A stretch of 64,000 nt of DNA from contig NZ_BMQQ01000025.1 in the NCBI RefSeq assembly GCF_014648195.1, positions 47,697-111,696 on the forward strand. Direction: 5' to 3'. Both the position numbers and the translations under genes were made by a program. The notes below the pieces were generated by a model. That model saw only the letters and a list, made by a program, of their open reading frames with translations. It ran no database searches and was not told the origin of the DNA. Of this stretch, positions 8,302 to 16,377 are shown piece by piece (the stretch's first letter is position 1; the number at the start of each line of letters is the position of its first letter). The stretch comes from Streptomyces purpureus (GTDB taxonomy: Bacteria; Actinomycetota; Actinomycetes; Streptomycetales; Streptomycetaceae).

Positions 8302-10269
8302 ATGGCTGGGGCACGCGTACAGCCGCTCGGCTCGGACGATCCGGAGCGGCTCGGTCAGTACCAACTGCTCGGCCGGCTCGGATCCGGCGGTATGGGCAGG
8401 GTCTATCTCGGACGGACCGGAGGCGGGCGGCTCGTGGCCGTCAAGACCCTCCTCGCCGAAGGCGTCGTGTCGGACACCGACCGCCGCCGCTTCGCCCGCG
8501 AGGTGGCGCTCGCCCAGCGGGTCAACAGCACCTACACCGCGCGAGTCCTGGACGCGGACGCCGCCGCCGAGCGCCCGTGGATGGCGATCGAGTACATCGC
8601 CGCCCCCTCGCTCGCCGAACTGGTCCGCACCGAAGGCGTGCTGCCCGCCTCGGCCGTACGGTGGGTGGCCGCCGGCACCGCCGAGGCGCTGGTCACCCTC
8701 CACCGCCAGGGGATCGTGCACCGCGACGTCAAACCGCAGAACATCCTGCTGCCGCTGGCCGGTCCCCGGCTGATCGACTTCGGCATCTCGCACGCCAGCG
8801 ACATCACCCGCACCCAGCTCACCCTCGGCACCATCGCGTTCACCTCGCCCGAGCAGGCCCGCGGCGAGGAGTCCACGGCCGCCTCGGACGTCTACTCGCT
8901 CGGCGCGACCCTCTTCCATCTCGCCGTCGGCCGGCCGCCGTACCCGGAGGACGGCGACACCCTGCGGCTGCTGTCCCGGGTCCAGCGCGGCGAGCTGGAC
9001 CTGACCGGCCTGCCCAAGGAACTCACCCCGCTGATCCGCCCCTGCCTCGCCGCCCGGCCCGAAGGCAGACCCAGCCCCGGGGACGTGCTCGACCAGTTCA
9101 CCGCCTCCCTGTCCGGGCTGCCCCGCTCCCCCGGCGGCGGCCGCTGGCTGCCACCCCGCTGGACGGACCTGATCGGCGCGTACGAGACACAGGGCCGCCA
9201 CTTCCAGAGCGCGCCCGGCACCGGCGGCCCCGACGCGCTCACCGTCGACCAGCGCACCGGCGCCGTACCGCCGCCCGGCCCCACCCGGATGTACACGCAG
9301 GACCGGGCCCGCGCCGACCGCGAGCGGCGCGAACGGGAGCTGCGGGCCGAGCGGGAGCGGGCGGCGGCCCTCCTGGCCGACCGAGCCCGCCAGGCCCGCG
9401 AAGAGGCCGAGCGGGCCCGCGCCCGGGCCGGCTCGTCCCCCGGTCAGGGCGCGCCGCCGCGCACCCCCGGGCCCGTACCCCGGCCGACCCCGGCCCCGCC
9501 GCCCACGCCGCCGTCCCCGAAGTCCGGCGTCACCGGCGGCACGGTCCTCGCCGTCCTCGTCGGGATCGCCGTGATCCTCTACCTCCTCAACAACGGCTCC
9601 GACTCGGACGGCACGAAGAGCTCAGGCAGCTCGGGCAGCTCCGGCTACACCTCGTCCAGCGGATACACCACATCCACCGGCGGCTCGTCCTCGAGCGGTT
9701 CGTCGTCCGGCGGCTCGTCCTCGGGCGGTTACCGCTACACCCCGCCGCCGAGCCCCACGCCCAACAGCGTCGACCTCGCCTACCGGAACGTCGACACCGG
9801 CGACTGCCTCAACACCTACGACAACGGCTACGGCCGCTGGTCCAGCACCACCCCGCAAGTGGTCAGCTGCGGCTCCCCCAACGCCTATCTACGGGTCACC
9901 AGGGCGAGCCAAGGGATCAACTTCGGCAGCTGCCCCACCGGCACCGGACGGCACTACCTGTACCACTCGGGATCGCGGTACAACTTCGCCACCTCGCTGT
10001 GCGTGGAACGGCAGTTCCACAAGGGCCAGTGCTTCATCGCCAAACGCAACGGCACCACCGTCACCGACTCCCGGCTGATGGGCGTCTGGAGCTGCAACGC
10101 GACCAAGGTACCCTCCGGCTACAACACGATTCTGCAGATCACCGGCTACTACAAGGCGCAGAAGTCCTATCCGAACGGCTTCTGTTCCCGCAGCCGGGAC
10201 GACCGCAACTACTACTGGTGGTACGAGGTCGACGGGGGAAGGAACGTCCTGTGCACGACGACGGTGTGA
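8302..10269 (+). CDS. membrane Ser/Thr protein kinase (PknB type) with extracellular Cys-containing domain
   Basis: 655 residues. The kinase domain (about 18-275) has the Gly loop GSGGMGRVYLG, ATP-binding K48 (VAVK), catalytic H140-R-D142-VKPQN and D159-F-G. A charged, Arg/Glu-rich coiled-coil-like stretch (about 330-375) and a Pro-rich linker precede one membrane helix at about 412-432 (TVLAVLVGIAVILYLL). After it lies a Ser/Gly-rich spacer and a Cys-containing outer domain (about 490-655) with no PASTA repeats. The outer domain is unassigned and may be the sensor. GGGGGAGG precedes the ATG. The last 19 bases overlap the next gene, so the pair is probably translationally coupled. Confidence 0.88.
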   Translation: MAGARVQPLGSDDPERLGQYQLLGRLGSGGMGRVYLGRTGGGRLVAVKTLLAEGVVSDTDRRRFAREVALAQRVNSTYTARVLDADAAAERPWMAIEYIAAPSLAELVRTEGVLPASAVRWVAAGTAEALVTLHRQGIVHRDVKPQNILLPLAGPRLIDFGISHASDITRTQLTLGTIAFTSPEQARGEESTAASDVYSLGATLFHLAVGRPPYPEDGDTLRLLSRVQRGELDLTGLPKELTPLIRPCLAARPEGRPSPGDVLDQFTASLSGLPRSPGGGRWLPPRWTDLIGAYETQGRHFQSAPGTGGPDALTVDQRTGAVPPPGPTRMYTQDRARADRERRERELRAERERAAALLADRARQAREEAERARARAGSSPGQGAPPRTPGPVPRPTPAPPPTPPSPKSGVTGGTVLAVLVGIAVILYLLNNGSDSDGTKSSGSSGSSGYTSSSGYTTSTGGSSSSGSSSGGSSSGGYRYTPPPSPTPNSVDLAYRNVDTGDCLNTYDNGYGRWSSTTPQVVSCGSPNAYLRVTRASQGINFGSCPTGTGRHYLYHSGSRYNFATSLCVERQFHKGQCFIAKRNGTTVTDSRLMGVWSCNATKVPSGYNTILQITGYYKAQKSYPNGFCSRSRDDRNYYWWYEVDGGRNVLCTTTV

Positions 10270-11030
10270 CGCTCGCCGCGATACTGGTCGCGGCCGCAGT
10301 GGGCTCGCTCGCCTGGCAGGTGCTGCGCCGCTTCCAGGCCCTCGCGGCCGCCCGGCGGCCATCGGTGGCGACCGGCGCGCCCTACGCCCCGGAGTCCGCC
10401 GAACCCCTGCTCGTCGCCCAGCTCGCGGACGGTCCGCGGCGGGTCGCGCTCACCCGGCTCTACCAGCTCCACGCCGCCGGATCGCCGCCCGGCAAGAAGG
10501 TGCCGCTGTCGGCTCTCGCCAAGGAGAACGAGACCGACGCCCTCGATCTGCGGCTGGTCGAACACGGCCTGCTGGGCCCCGCCCGGCCGCTGCTGCGCCG
10601 GCGGTTCGCCTGGCGGCTGCACATCGCCTTGTGTGTCGTGTGCGCCTTCCTCGGCACCGGGCTGTACGAGGAGCGCGGCGGCGCCGCCTGGCTCAACCCG
10701 CTCTCGTTCACCGCACTCGGGTTGTTCCTGGCCGGGCTCGTACTCGCCCCCCGGGGCCGTCTGCCCGTGGCCGGCCGGCGGACCCCGGCGGCAGACGAGC
10801 TGCTCGCGCGGCTGGGCGAGATCCATGGCCCGGTCACCGAATCCTCCTGGGCGGACAAGGCGGCCTGCGGGCTGCACGCCGACCCCGGCGGCATGCGGGT
10901 GGCGCTGTACGGAACGGCCGGGATCCGCGACGAACGGATGCGCGGCAAGGTCCGCAAGTCCCTGGCCGGCAACTCCTCGTCGGGCTGCGGCGGTGGCGGA
11001 GGCGGCTGCGGCGGAGGGTGCGGCGGCTGA
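10251..11030 (+). CDS. TIGR04222-type membrane protein with Gly/Cys-rich tail
   Basis: 259 residues. GTG start with GGGGGAAGGA about 8-17 bases upstream, inside the kinase gene. One helix at the start (TLAAILVAAAVGSLAW) and two in the middle (about 124-140 and 150-172), with a soluble region between the first and second. The C-terminus is a run of Gly with paired Cys, the ending seen in proteins of the TIGR04222 family. Function of the family is unknown. The 19-base overlap with the kinase gene makes it a likely partner or substrate of the kinase; that link is inference. Confidence 0.7.
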   Translation: MHDDGVTLAAILVAAAVGSLAWQVLRRFQALAAARRPSVATGAPYAPESAEPLLVAQLADGPRRVALTRLYQLHAAGSPPGKKVPLSALAKENETDALDLRLVEHGLLGPARPLLRRRFAWRLHIALCVVCAFLGTGLYEERGGAAWLNPLSFTALGLFLAGLVLAPRGRLPVAGRRTPAADELLARLGEIHGPVTESSWADKAACGLHADPGGMRVALYGTAGIRDERMRGKVRKSLAGNSSSGCGGGGGGCGGGCGG

Positions 11031-11040
11031 CCGGTCAGCC
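11025..11040. repeat. perfect 16-base palindrome at a convergent gene junction
   Basis: GGCTGACCGGTCAGCC reads the same on both strands and contains both stop codons of the converging TIGR04222 gene and RidA gene, which are only 4 bases apart. It may act as a weak bidirectional stop for transcription or be a by-product of the two TGA codons. Confidence 0.45.
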
Positions 11041-11445
11041 CAGCACGGCCAGGGCGTCGATCTCGACGAGGAGCCCGGCGGGGAGACCGACGTAGACGGT
11101 CGTACGGGCGGCGGCGGGGGCCTTGAGGCCCTGCTCCTCGAAGTAGGCGTTGTAGATCTCGTTCATCTCGGCGAAGTGGTCCACGTCCGTCAGATAGACC
11201 CGCATCATCATCACGTCGTCCCAGCCGGCGCCGCCCTCCTCAAGGACCGCCTTGACGTTGGCGAAGGTCTGGAGGGTCTGCTCCCGCAGAGTGGGCCCGG
11301 CGACGGCCGGAGCCTGCCCCTCCACCGCGGGCAGGAAGCCGACCTGCCCGGCGACCTGGAGGATGCTGCCCTTCTTGACGCCGTGCGAGAACTTCGCGGG
11401 CGGGGCGGTGTGGGTGGCGGGGGTGAGCGCGATCTTCTCGGTCAT
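11035..11445 (-). CDS. RidA (YjgF/YER057c/UK114) family imine/enamine deaminase
   Basis: 136 residues, normal length for the family. The conserved parts are ILQVAGQVGF, the central FANVKAVLEEGGAGWDDVMMMRVYLTD and the final AARTTVYVGLPAGLLVEIDALA, with the substrate-binding Arg in AART. RidA proteins hydrolyse reactive enamine/imine products of PLP enzymes. Its start overlaps the IclR gene stop by 4 bases (ATGA). It is the last gene of the ridA-iclR-kinase operon, opposite a PLP-type D-amino-acid deaminase, which would release exactly such products. Confidence 0.88.
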   Translation of the reverse strand: MTEKIALTPATHTAPPAKFSHGVKKGSILQVAGQVGFLPAVEGQAPAVAGPTLREQTLQTFANVKAVLEEGGAGWDDVMMMRVYLTDVDHFAEMNEIYNAYFEEQGLKAPAAARTTVYVGLPAGLLVEIDALAVLG

Positions 11446-12239
11446 GGCAGGTCCTTCTTTTTGGGGCTCGGTTCGCCGGGCGGTCGTTCACTGGGGGCCC
11501 CGGCGCCCGAGTACTCGCGGCTGATGGCGTCCGCGGTGCGGCGCACCAGGGGGAGCAGGGTGAGGAGTTCCTCGGCCGTGACGACGACGTTCGGGGCCGA
11601 CACCGACATGGCGGCGACGGCGCGGCCGTCGGCGCCGCGGATCGGTGCGCCGACGCAGTTGATGGACTCCTCGTGGCCACCGAGGTCGGTGGCCCAGCCC
11701 TGTTCGCGTACGGTCGCCAGCTCCCGGAGGAAGGCGGCCGCGTTCGGGATCGAACGGGGCGTGTACATGGGGTAGTCGAGCTTGTGCGCGAGGGCGGTGC
11801 GCTCAGGCTCGGGCAGGTCGGCGAGGAGCAGCTTGGCGACGGCCGCGACGGTGATGGCGACGGGCTTGCCGATGCGCGAGTACATCCGGACCGGGTAGCG
11901 GCTCTCGACCTTGTCGATGTAGAGGACCTCGCCCTCCTCGTACACGGCCAGATGGACGGTGTGGCCGGTCTTCTCGTTGAGGGCGACGAGGTGCGGGTGG
12001 GCGATCTCGCGGACGTCGAGGTTCTCGACGGCCTCCTGGGCGAGGGCGAAGAGCCGGGCGCCGAGACGGTAGCGGTGGTCCTGCTGGCGGAAGACCAGGC
12101 CGTGTTCATGGAGGGTGCGCAGCAGCCGCAGGGCGGTGGACTTGTGGACGCCGAGCCGTTCGGCGACCTGCCCGAGGTCCGCGGGGCCCTGCGCGAGCAG
12201 CGGCAGGATGCTGAGCGCGCGGTCGACGGTCTGGCTCAT
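11442..12239 (-). CDS. IclR-family transcriptional regulator
   Basis: 265 residues. An amino-terminal winged helix-turn-helix (about 4-60, LGQVAERLGVHKSTALRLLRTL) is followed by an IclR effector domain (about 75-245, with GKPVAITVAAVAKLLLADL and INCVGAPIRGADGRAVAAMSVSAP). It overlaps the kinase gene by 4 bases upstream and ridA by 4 bases downstream. It likely controls both this operon and the divergent D-amino-acid genes through the inverted repeats at 13436-13464. The effector is unknown; a D-amino acid or its keto acid is the simplest guess. Confidence 0.88.
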   Translation of the reverse strand: MSQTVDRALSILPLLAQGPADLGQVAERLGVHKSTALRLLRTLHEHGLVFRQQDHRYRLGARLFALAQEAVENLDVREIAHPHLVALNEKTGHTVHLAVYEEGEVLYIDKVESRYPVRMYSRIGKPVAITVAAVAKLLLADLPEPERTALAHKLDYPMYTPRSIPNAAAFLRELATVREQGWATDLGGHEESINCVGAPIRGADGRAVAAMSVSAPNVVVTAEELLTLLPLVRRTADAISREYSGAGAPSERPPGEPSPKKKDLP

Positions 12240-13354
12240 GGCGTACGTACCTCCTGGTCGGCCGCCGTCCAGCCGGGGCCGAGGTGCAGTCTGCCCCAGG
12301 CGTCCGCGTCGAGCGCGACGAGGCGGTCGGCGTGGGCGCGCCCGGGCGGGGTGCCCAGGTCGCCGGGGACGGTGAGGGCGGCGGCGGCCGCGAGGTGCCC
12401 GTGGCGGACCCGCGCCTTCAGGTCGAGGCCGCGGAGGGTGGCGGAGAGGAACCCGGCGGCGAAGGCGTCCCCGGCGCCGATGGTGGAGACGACGTCGACG
12501 CGGGGCGGGCGTTCGAGGTGGGTGACGCCGTCGGCGTCCTCGATGTCCGCGTACGCCTCGGGGCTCCGGTCGCAGACCTCGGCGCCGCCCTTGCCGAGCT
12601 TGAGGACGACGAGCCGGGGCCGGTGGAGGGCGTCGAAGACGGCCCGCGCGCCGGGCAGCCCCCACAGCCGCCGCGCCTCGTCGGCGCCGACGAAGACGAG
12701 GTCGGCGCGGTTGGCGAGGTCGAGCAGCACCTCGGGGGCGGTGCTGTCACGCCAGAGCGCGGGGCGGTGGTTGACGTCGAAGGAGATCAGGGGGCGGCCG
12801 GGCCGGGGCTCGGTGAGGTCGCGGACGAGGGCGAGGCAGTCGGCGGAGAGCGCGGCGGTGATACCGGTGACGTGGAGGATGCGGGCGCCGGCGACGGTGG
12901 CGTACGGGACGGTCGTCGGTGACATGGCGGAGGCGGCGGAACCGGCCCGGTAGTAGACGACTTCATGGGCGTCGGTGGCCCGGTCGGCGTCGGTGCGGAA
13001 GTAGACACCGGTCGGGCGGTGCGGGTCGCGCGCGACGGCGCTGACGTCGACGCCGTGTCCGGCGATCGTCTCGACGAGGTGGTCGCCGAAGCCGTCCCGG
13101 CCGACCCGGCCGACCCAGGCGACGCGGTGTCCGGCGGCGGCGAGGCCGCAGGCGACGTTGGACTCGGCGCCGCCGATCGCACGGGTGAAGGAGGGCACGT
13201 CGGCGAGGCGGCCGGGCCGGGAGGGCAGGAAGGTGACCATGGATTCGCCGAGGCAGACGACGTCGGGGCGCGAGGGCGGGACCCCGGCGGGCCCGGCCGT
13301 GCCGGGAACCCCGGCAGGGCGGGCGGGCCCTCCCCCGGGCGGGTGTCCGTTCAC
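12236..13354 (-). CDS. PfkB-family carbohydrate kinase (2-keto-3-deoxygluconate kinase-like)
   Basis: 372 residues from the GTG at 13354, which has AGGGAG 6-11 bases upstream; an ATG 39 bases earlier is possible but has a poor ribosome-binding site. The first 25 residues are Pro/Gly-rich. The kinase core begins at VVCLGESMVTFLP. It has the PfkB signatures GGAESNVACGLAAAGHRVAWVG near the start and VSTIGAGDAFAAGF (catalytic Asp in GAGD) near the end. The closest characterised type is KDG/2-dehydro-3-deoxygluconokinase. Its presence with D-amino-acid genes suggests the module also handles a sugar-acid-like product, but the substrate cannot be read from sequence. Confidence 0.82.
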   Translation of the reverse strand: MNGHPPGGGPARPAGVPGTAGPAGVPPSRPDVVCLGESMVTFLPSRPGRLADVPSFTRAIGGAESNVACGLAAAGHRVAWVGRVGRDGFGDHLVETIAGHGVDVSAVARDPHRPTGVYFRTDADRATDAHEVVYYRAGSAASAMSPTTVPYATVAGARILHVTGITAALSADCLALVRDLTEPRPGRPLISFDVNHRPALWRDSTAPEVLLDLANRADLVFVGADEARRLWGLPGARAVFDALHRPRLVVLKLGKGGAEVCDRSPEAYADIEDADGVTHLERPPRVDVVSTIGAGDAFAAGFLSATLRGLDLKARVRHGHLAAAAALTVPGDLGTPPGRAHADRLVALDADAWGRLHLGPGWTAADQEVRTP

Positions 13355-13435
13355 GCGCGCGCTCCCTGCGGCTCGGCTCCTGCTGCGGGCCATTGACCCC
13401 GCGTCGGCCCGGATGTTAGACAGCTCTCGGCAGTA

Positions 13436-13464
13436 TGCGCAATGGCCGTTGCACATCACGCAAC
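13436..13464. promoter_or_regulatory. inverted repeats, candidate IclR operator in a divergent promoter
   Basis: TGCGCAA (13436-13442) and TTGCACA (13449-13455) form an inverted repeat with one mismatch. GTTGC (13448-13452) and GCAAC (13460-13464) form a second, overlapping one. They sit between the divergent PfkB kinase and deaminase genes, 25 bases before the deaminase ATG. The position suits a shared regulator, most simply the IclR protein encoded next door. Confidence 0.5.
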
Positions 13465-13488
13465 GCAGCGGCCCGAGGAGGAGGACTC

Positions 13489-14754
13489 ATGCCCGACCTG
13501 GCGAGCGAGCGCGTCGACCACCGCTTCAAGGGCCTGCCCCCGGACGCCGACGGGTTGAGCGTCGGCGAACTCGCGGCCCAGCGCCGCAACCTCTTCACCG
13601 GCGGCTTCACCACGCCCGTCCTCGCCCTCTCCGCCGAGTCCGTCGAGCACAACCTCCGCCTCCTGGAGACGTACGCCGAGCGCCACGGTCTCGCCTTCGC
13701 CCCGCACGGCAAGACGTCGATGGCCCCGCAGCTGTTCCACCGCCAGCTGGAGTACGGCGCCTGGGGCATCACCGCGGCAGTCCCCCACCAGGTCCGCGTC
13801 TACCGCGCCCACGGCATCGACCGGATCTTCCTCGCCAACGAGGTCGTCGACCCGGTCGCCCTGCGCTGGCTCGCCGCCGAGCTCGACGCCCACCCCAACT
13901 TCCACCTCGTCTGCTACGTCGACTCCGTGCGCGGCGTCGAGCTCATGGACGAGGCCCTTCGCGCGGCGGGCGCCCGGCGCCCGCTGGACGTCGTGGTCGA
14001 GCTGGGCGCCGGCGAGGCCGGGCGCACGGGCGTGCGGACCGAGGCCGAGTGCGAGGCCGTCGCCGACGCCGTGGCGGCCACGGACCGGCTGCGCCTGGTG
14101 GGCGTGGCGGGGTACGAGGCCACGATGCCGGAGGCCGACGCCGAGCGCGTACGGGAGTGGCTGAACCGGCTCGTCGGGCTCGCGGCCGCCTTCGACAAGG
14201 CCGGCCGGTACGCGCCCGACCTGCCCGAGATCGTCGTCAGCGCCGGCGGCAGCGAGTGGTTCGACACGGTCGCCGACGTCTTCGCCGAGATCCCTGAGCT
14301 GTCCCGGCCGGTCCTGAAACTGCTGCGCTCGGGCGCGTACGTCTCCCACGACGACGGCCAGTACCGCGAGAGGACCCCCTTCAACCGCATCCCCGAGGAG
14401 GGCGCGCTGCACCCCGCGTTCCGGCTCTGGTCGCAGGTCGTCTCCCGGCCCACCCCCGAGCAGGCCTTCACCAACGCGGGCAAGCGCGACGCCGCCCACG
14501 ACCTCCACCTCCCCGAGGCGCAGGTCGTGCGCGACGCCCGCACCGGCGAACTCCGCCCCGCCGAGGGTGTCACCGTCACCGCCCTCTCCGACCAGCACAC
14601 CTGGCTGCGCACCGAGCCGGGCGCGGACGTGGAGGTCGGCGACTGGGTCGGCATGGGCCTGTCGCACCCCTGCACGTCCTTCGACAAGTGGCAGCTCATC
14701 CCGCTGGTGGAGGCGGACGGCACGGTCGTCGACTACGTCCGGACCTTCTTCTAG
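13489..14754 (+). CDS. PLP-dependent D-amino-acid deaminase / D-threonine aldolase-like protein
   Basis: 421 residues. The fold-type III (alanine-racemase-like) barrel starts around residue 40 (TTPVLALSAESVEHNLRLL). The PLP lysine is in FAPHGKTSMAP. The C-terminal part (GDWVGMGLSHPCTSFDKW) has the HPCTSFDKW stretch, whose His and Cys are the zinc ligands of D-serine dehydratase-like enzymes. Such enzymes deaminate or cleave D-amino acids. ATG has GAGGAGGAGG upstream. The D-aminoacylase gene follows after 9 bases, so the acylase probably supplies free D-amino acids and this enzyme breaks them down. Exact substrate unknown. Confidence 0.82.
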   Translation: MPDLASERVDHRFKGLPPDADGLSVGELAAQRRNLFTGGFTTPVLALSAESVEHNLRLLETYAERHGLAFAPHGKTSMAPQLFHRQLEYGAWGITAAVPHQVRVYRAHGIDRIFLANEVVDPVALRWLAAELDAHPNFHLVCYVDSVRGVELMDEALRAAGARRPLDVVVELGAGEAGRTGVRTEAECEAVADAVAATDRLRLVGVAGYEATMPEADAERVREWLNRLVGLAAAFDKAGRYAPDLPEIVVSAGGSEWFDTVADVFAEIPELSRPVLKLLRSGAYVSHDDGQYRERTPFNRIPEEGALHPAFRLWSQVVSRPTPEQAFTNAGKRDAAHDLHLPEAQVVRDARTGELRPAEGVTVTALSDQHTWLRTEPGADVEVGDWVGMGLSHPCTSFDKWQLIPLVEADGTVVDYVRTFF

Positions 14755-14763
14755 GAGCCCGCC

Positions 14764-16377
14764 ATGGATCTGGTCCTGCGTGACGCCGAGGTCGTCGACG
14801 GCACCGGCGGCCCCTCCTACCGCGCCGACGTGGCCCTCGACGGCGGCCGGATCGCCGCCATCGTCAAGGAGGGCGCGGCGGCCGGCTGCCAGCGCCCCAC
14901 CGCCCGGCGGGTCCTGGACGTCGAGGGCCTCGCCCTGTCCCCCGGCTTCGTCGACATGCACGCCCACAGCGACCTCGCCCTGCTCCGCGACCCGGACCAC
15001 AGCGCCAAGGCCGCCCAGGGCGTGACCCTCGAAGTCCTCGGCCAGGACGGGCTGTCGTACGCGCCGGCCGACGACCGCACACAGGAGAAGATCCGTACGG
15101 CGATCAGCGGCTGGAACGGCGGCGCCCCCGGGGACACGGACGTCGACTTCGACTGGCGGACGGTCGGCGAGTACCTGGACCGGCTCGACCGGGGCGTGGC
15201 CGTCAACGCCGCCTATCTCGTCCCGCAGGGCACGGTCCGGATGTACGCCGTCGGCTGGGAGGACCGGCCGGCCACCGCAGCCGAGCTGGACCGGATGCGG
15301 GAGCTGGTCGCCGAGGGCCTGGAGCAGGGCGCGGTCGGCATGTCCTCCGGCCTCACCTACACCCCGGGCATGTACGCGGACGACGCCGAACTGACCGAGC
15401 TGTGCCGGGTCGTCGCCCGCTACGGCGGCTACTACTGCCCGCACCACCGCTCCTACGGCGCGGGCGCGCTCCAGGCGTACGAGGAGATGGTCGCCCTCAC
15501 CCGCGCCGCCGGGTGCGCCCTGCACCTGGCGCACGCCGCGATGAACTTCGGTGTGAACAAGGGCCGGGCACCCGAGCTGCTCGCCCTGCTCGACCGGGCC
15601 CTGGACGCGGGCGCGGACATCACCCTGGACACGTATCCGTACACCCCGGGCTGCACGACCCTGGCCGCGCTGCTGCCCAGCTGGGCGGGCGAGGGCGGCC
15701 CGGAGGCGGTCCTCGCCCGGCTGCGGGACGAGGAGAGCGCCGAGCGGATACGTCACGCGCTGGAGGTGACCGGCTCGGACGGCTGCCACGGCGTGCCGGT
15801 CGAGTGGGACACCATCGAGATCTCGGGCGTCCAGGATCCGGCCCTCGCCTCCTGGGTGGGCGACACGGTCCAGGAGCTGGCCGACGCGCACGGCCGGACC
15901 CCGTGGGCCACGGCCCGTGAGCTGCTGATCGCCGACCGGCTCGGGACGACGATCCTCCAGCACGTAGGCCATGAGGAGAACGTCCGGGCGATCATGCGCC
16001 ACCGCGTCCACACCGGCGGCTCCGACGGCATCCTCCAGGGCGCCAAGCCCCACCCCCGGGCGTACGGCACCTTCCCGCACTACCTGGGGCACTACGCCCG
16101 GGAGCTCGGCGTGCTGTCGCTGGAGGAGACCGTGCACCACCTGACCGGCCGCCCCGCCGCTCGGCTGCGGCTGCCCGACCGGGGCCTGGTGCGCGAGGGG
16201 CACCGCGCGGACCTGGTCCTCTTCGACCCGGCGACGGTGGCGGCGGGCGCCACGTTCGACGCGCCGCGCACCCCGCCGACCGGGATCCCGCACGTCCTGA
16301 TCGACGGGAAGTTCGTCATCGAGGACGGGCGGCGGACGGACGTCCTGGCGGGGCGGTCGGTGCGCCGGACTCCGTAG
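14764..16377 (+). CDS. N-acyl-D-amino-acid deacylase (D-aminoacylase)
   Basis: 537 residues, amidohydrolase superfamily. Zinc-binding HAHSD near residue 62 follows SPGFVDM. Further ligands are likely in YYCPHHRSYG and LHLAHAAMN, and the catalytic Asp region is HTGGSDGIL. The C-terminal GREGxxADLVLFDP-type stretch (REGHRADLVLFDP) closes the composite beta domain. The enzyme removes the acyl group from N-acyl-D-amino acids. AGGAG lies 6-10 bases before the ATG. The last 62 bases overlap the convergent mannosyltransferase gene on the other strand. Confidence 0.88.
   Translation: MDLVLRDAEVVDGTGGPSYRADVALDGGRIAAIVKEGAAAGCQRPTARRVLDVEGLALSPGFVDMHAHSDLALLRDPDHSAKAAQGVTLEVLGQDGLSYAPADDRTQEKIRTAISGWNGGAPGDTDVDFDWRTVGEYLDRLDRGVAVNAAYLVPQGTVRMYAVGWEDRPATAAELDRMRELVAEGLEQGAVGMSSGLTYTPGMYADDAELTELCRVVARYGGYYCPHHRSYGAGALQAYEEMVALTRAAGCALHLAHAAMNFGVNKGRAPELLALLDRALDAGADITLDTYPYTPGCTTLAALLPSWAGEGGPEAVLARLRDEESAERIRHALEVTGSDGCHGVPVEWDTIEISGVQDPALASWVGDTVQELADAHGRTPWATARELLIADRLGTTILQHVGHEENVRAIMRHRVHTGGSDGILQGAKPHPRAYGTFPHYLGHYARELGVLSLEETVHHLTGRPAARLRLPDRGLVREGHRADLVLFDPATVAAGATFDAPRTPPTGIPHVLIDGKFVIEDGRRTDVLAGRSVRRTP

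Noticed and set aside
13456..16293. 945-codon open frame on minus
   Set aside because: Antisense to the D-amino-acid deaminase and D-aminoacylase genes, which have clear catalytic motifs.
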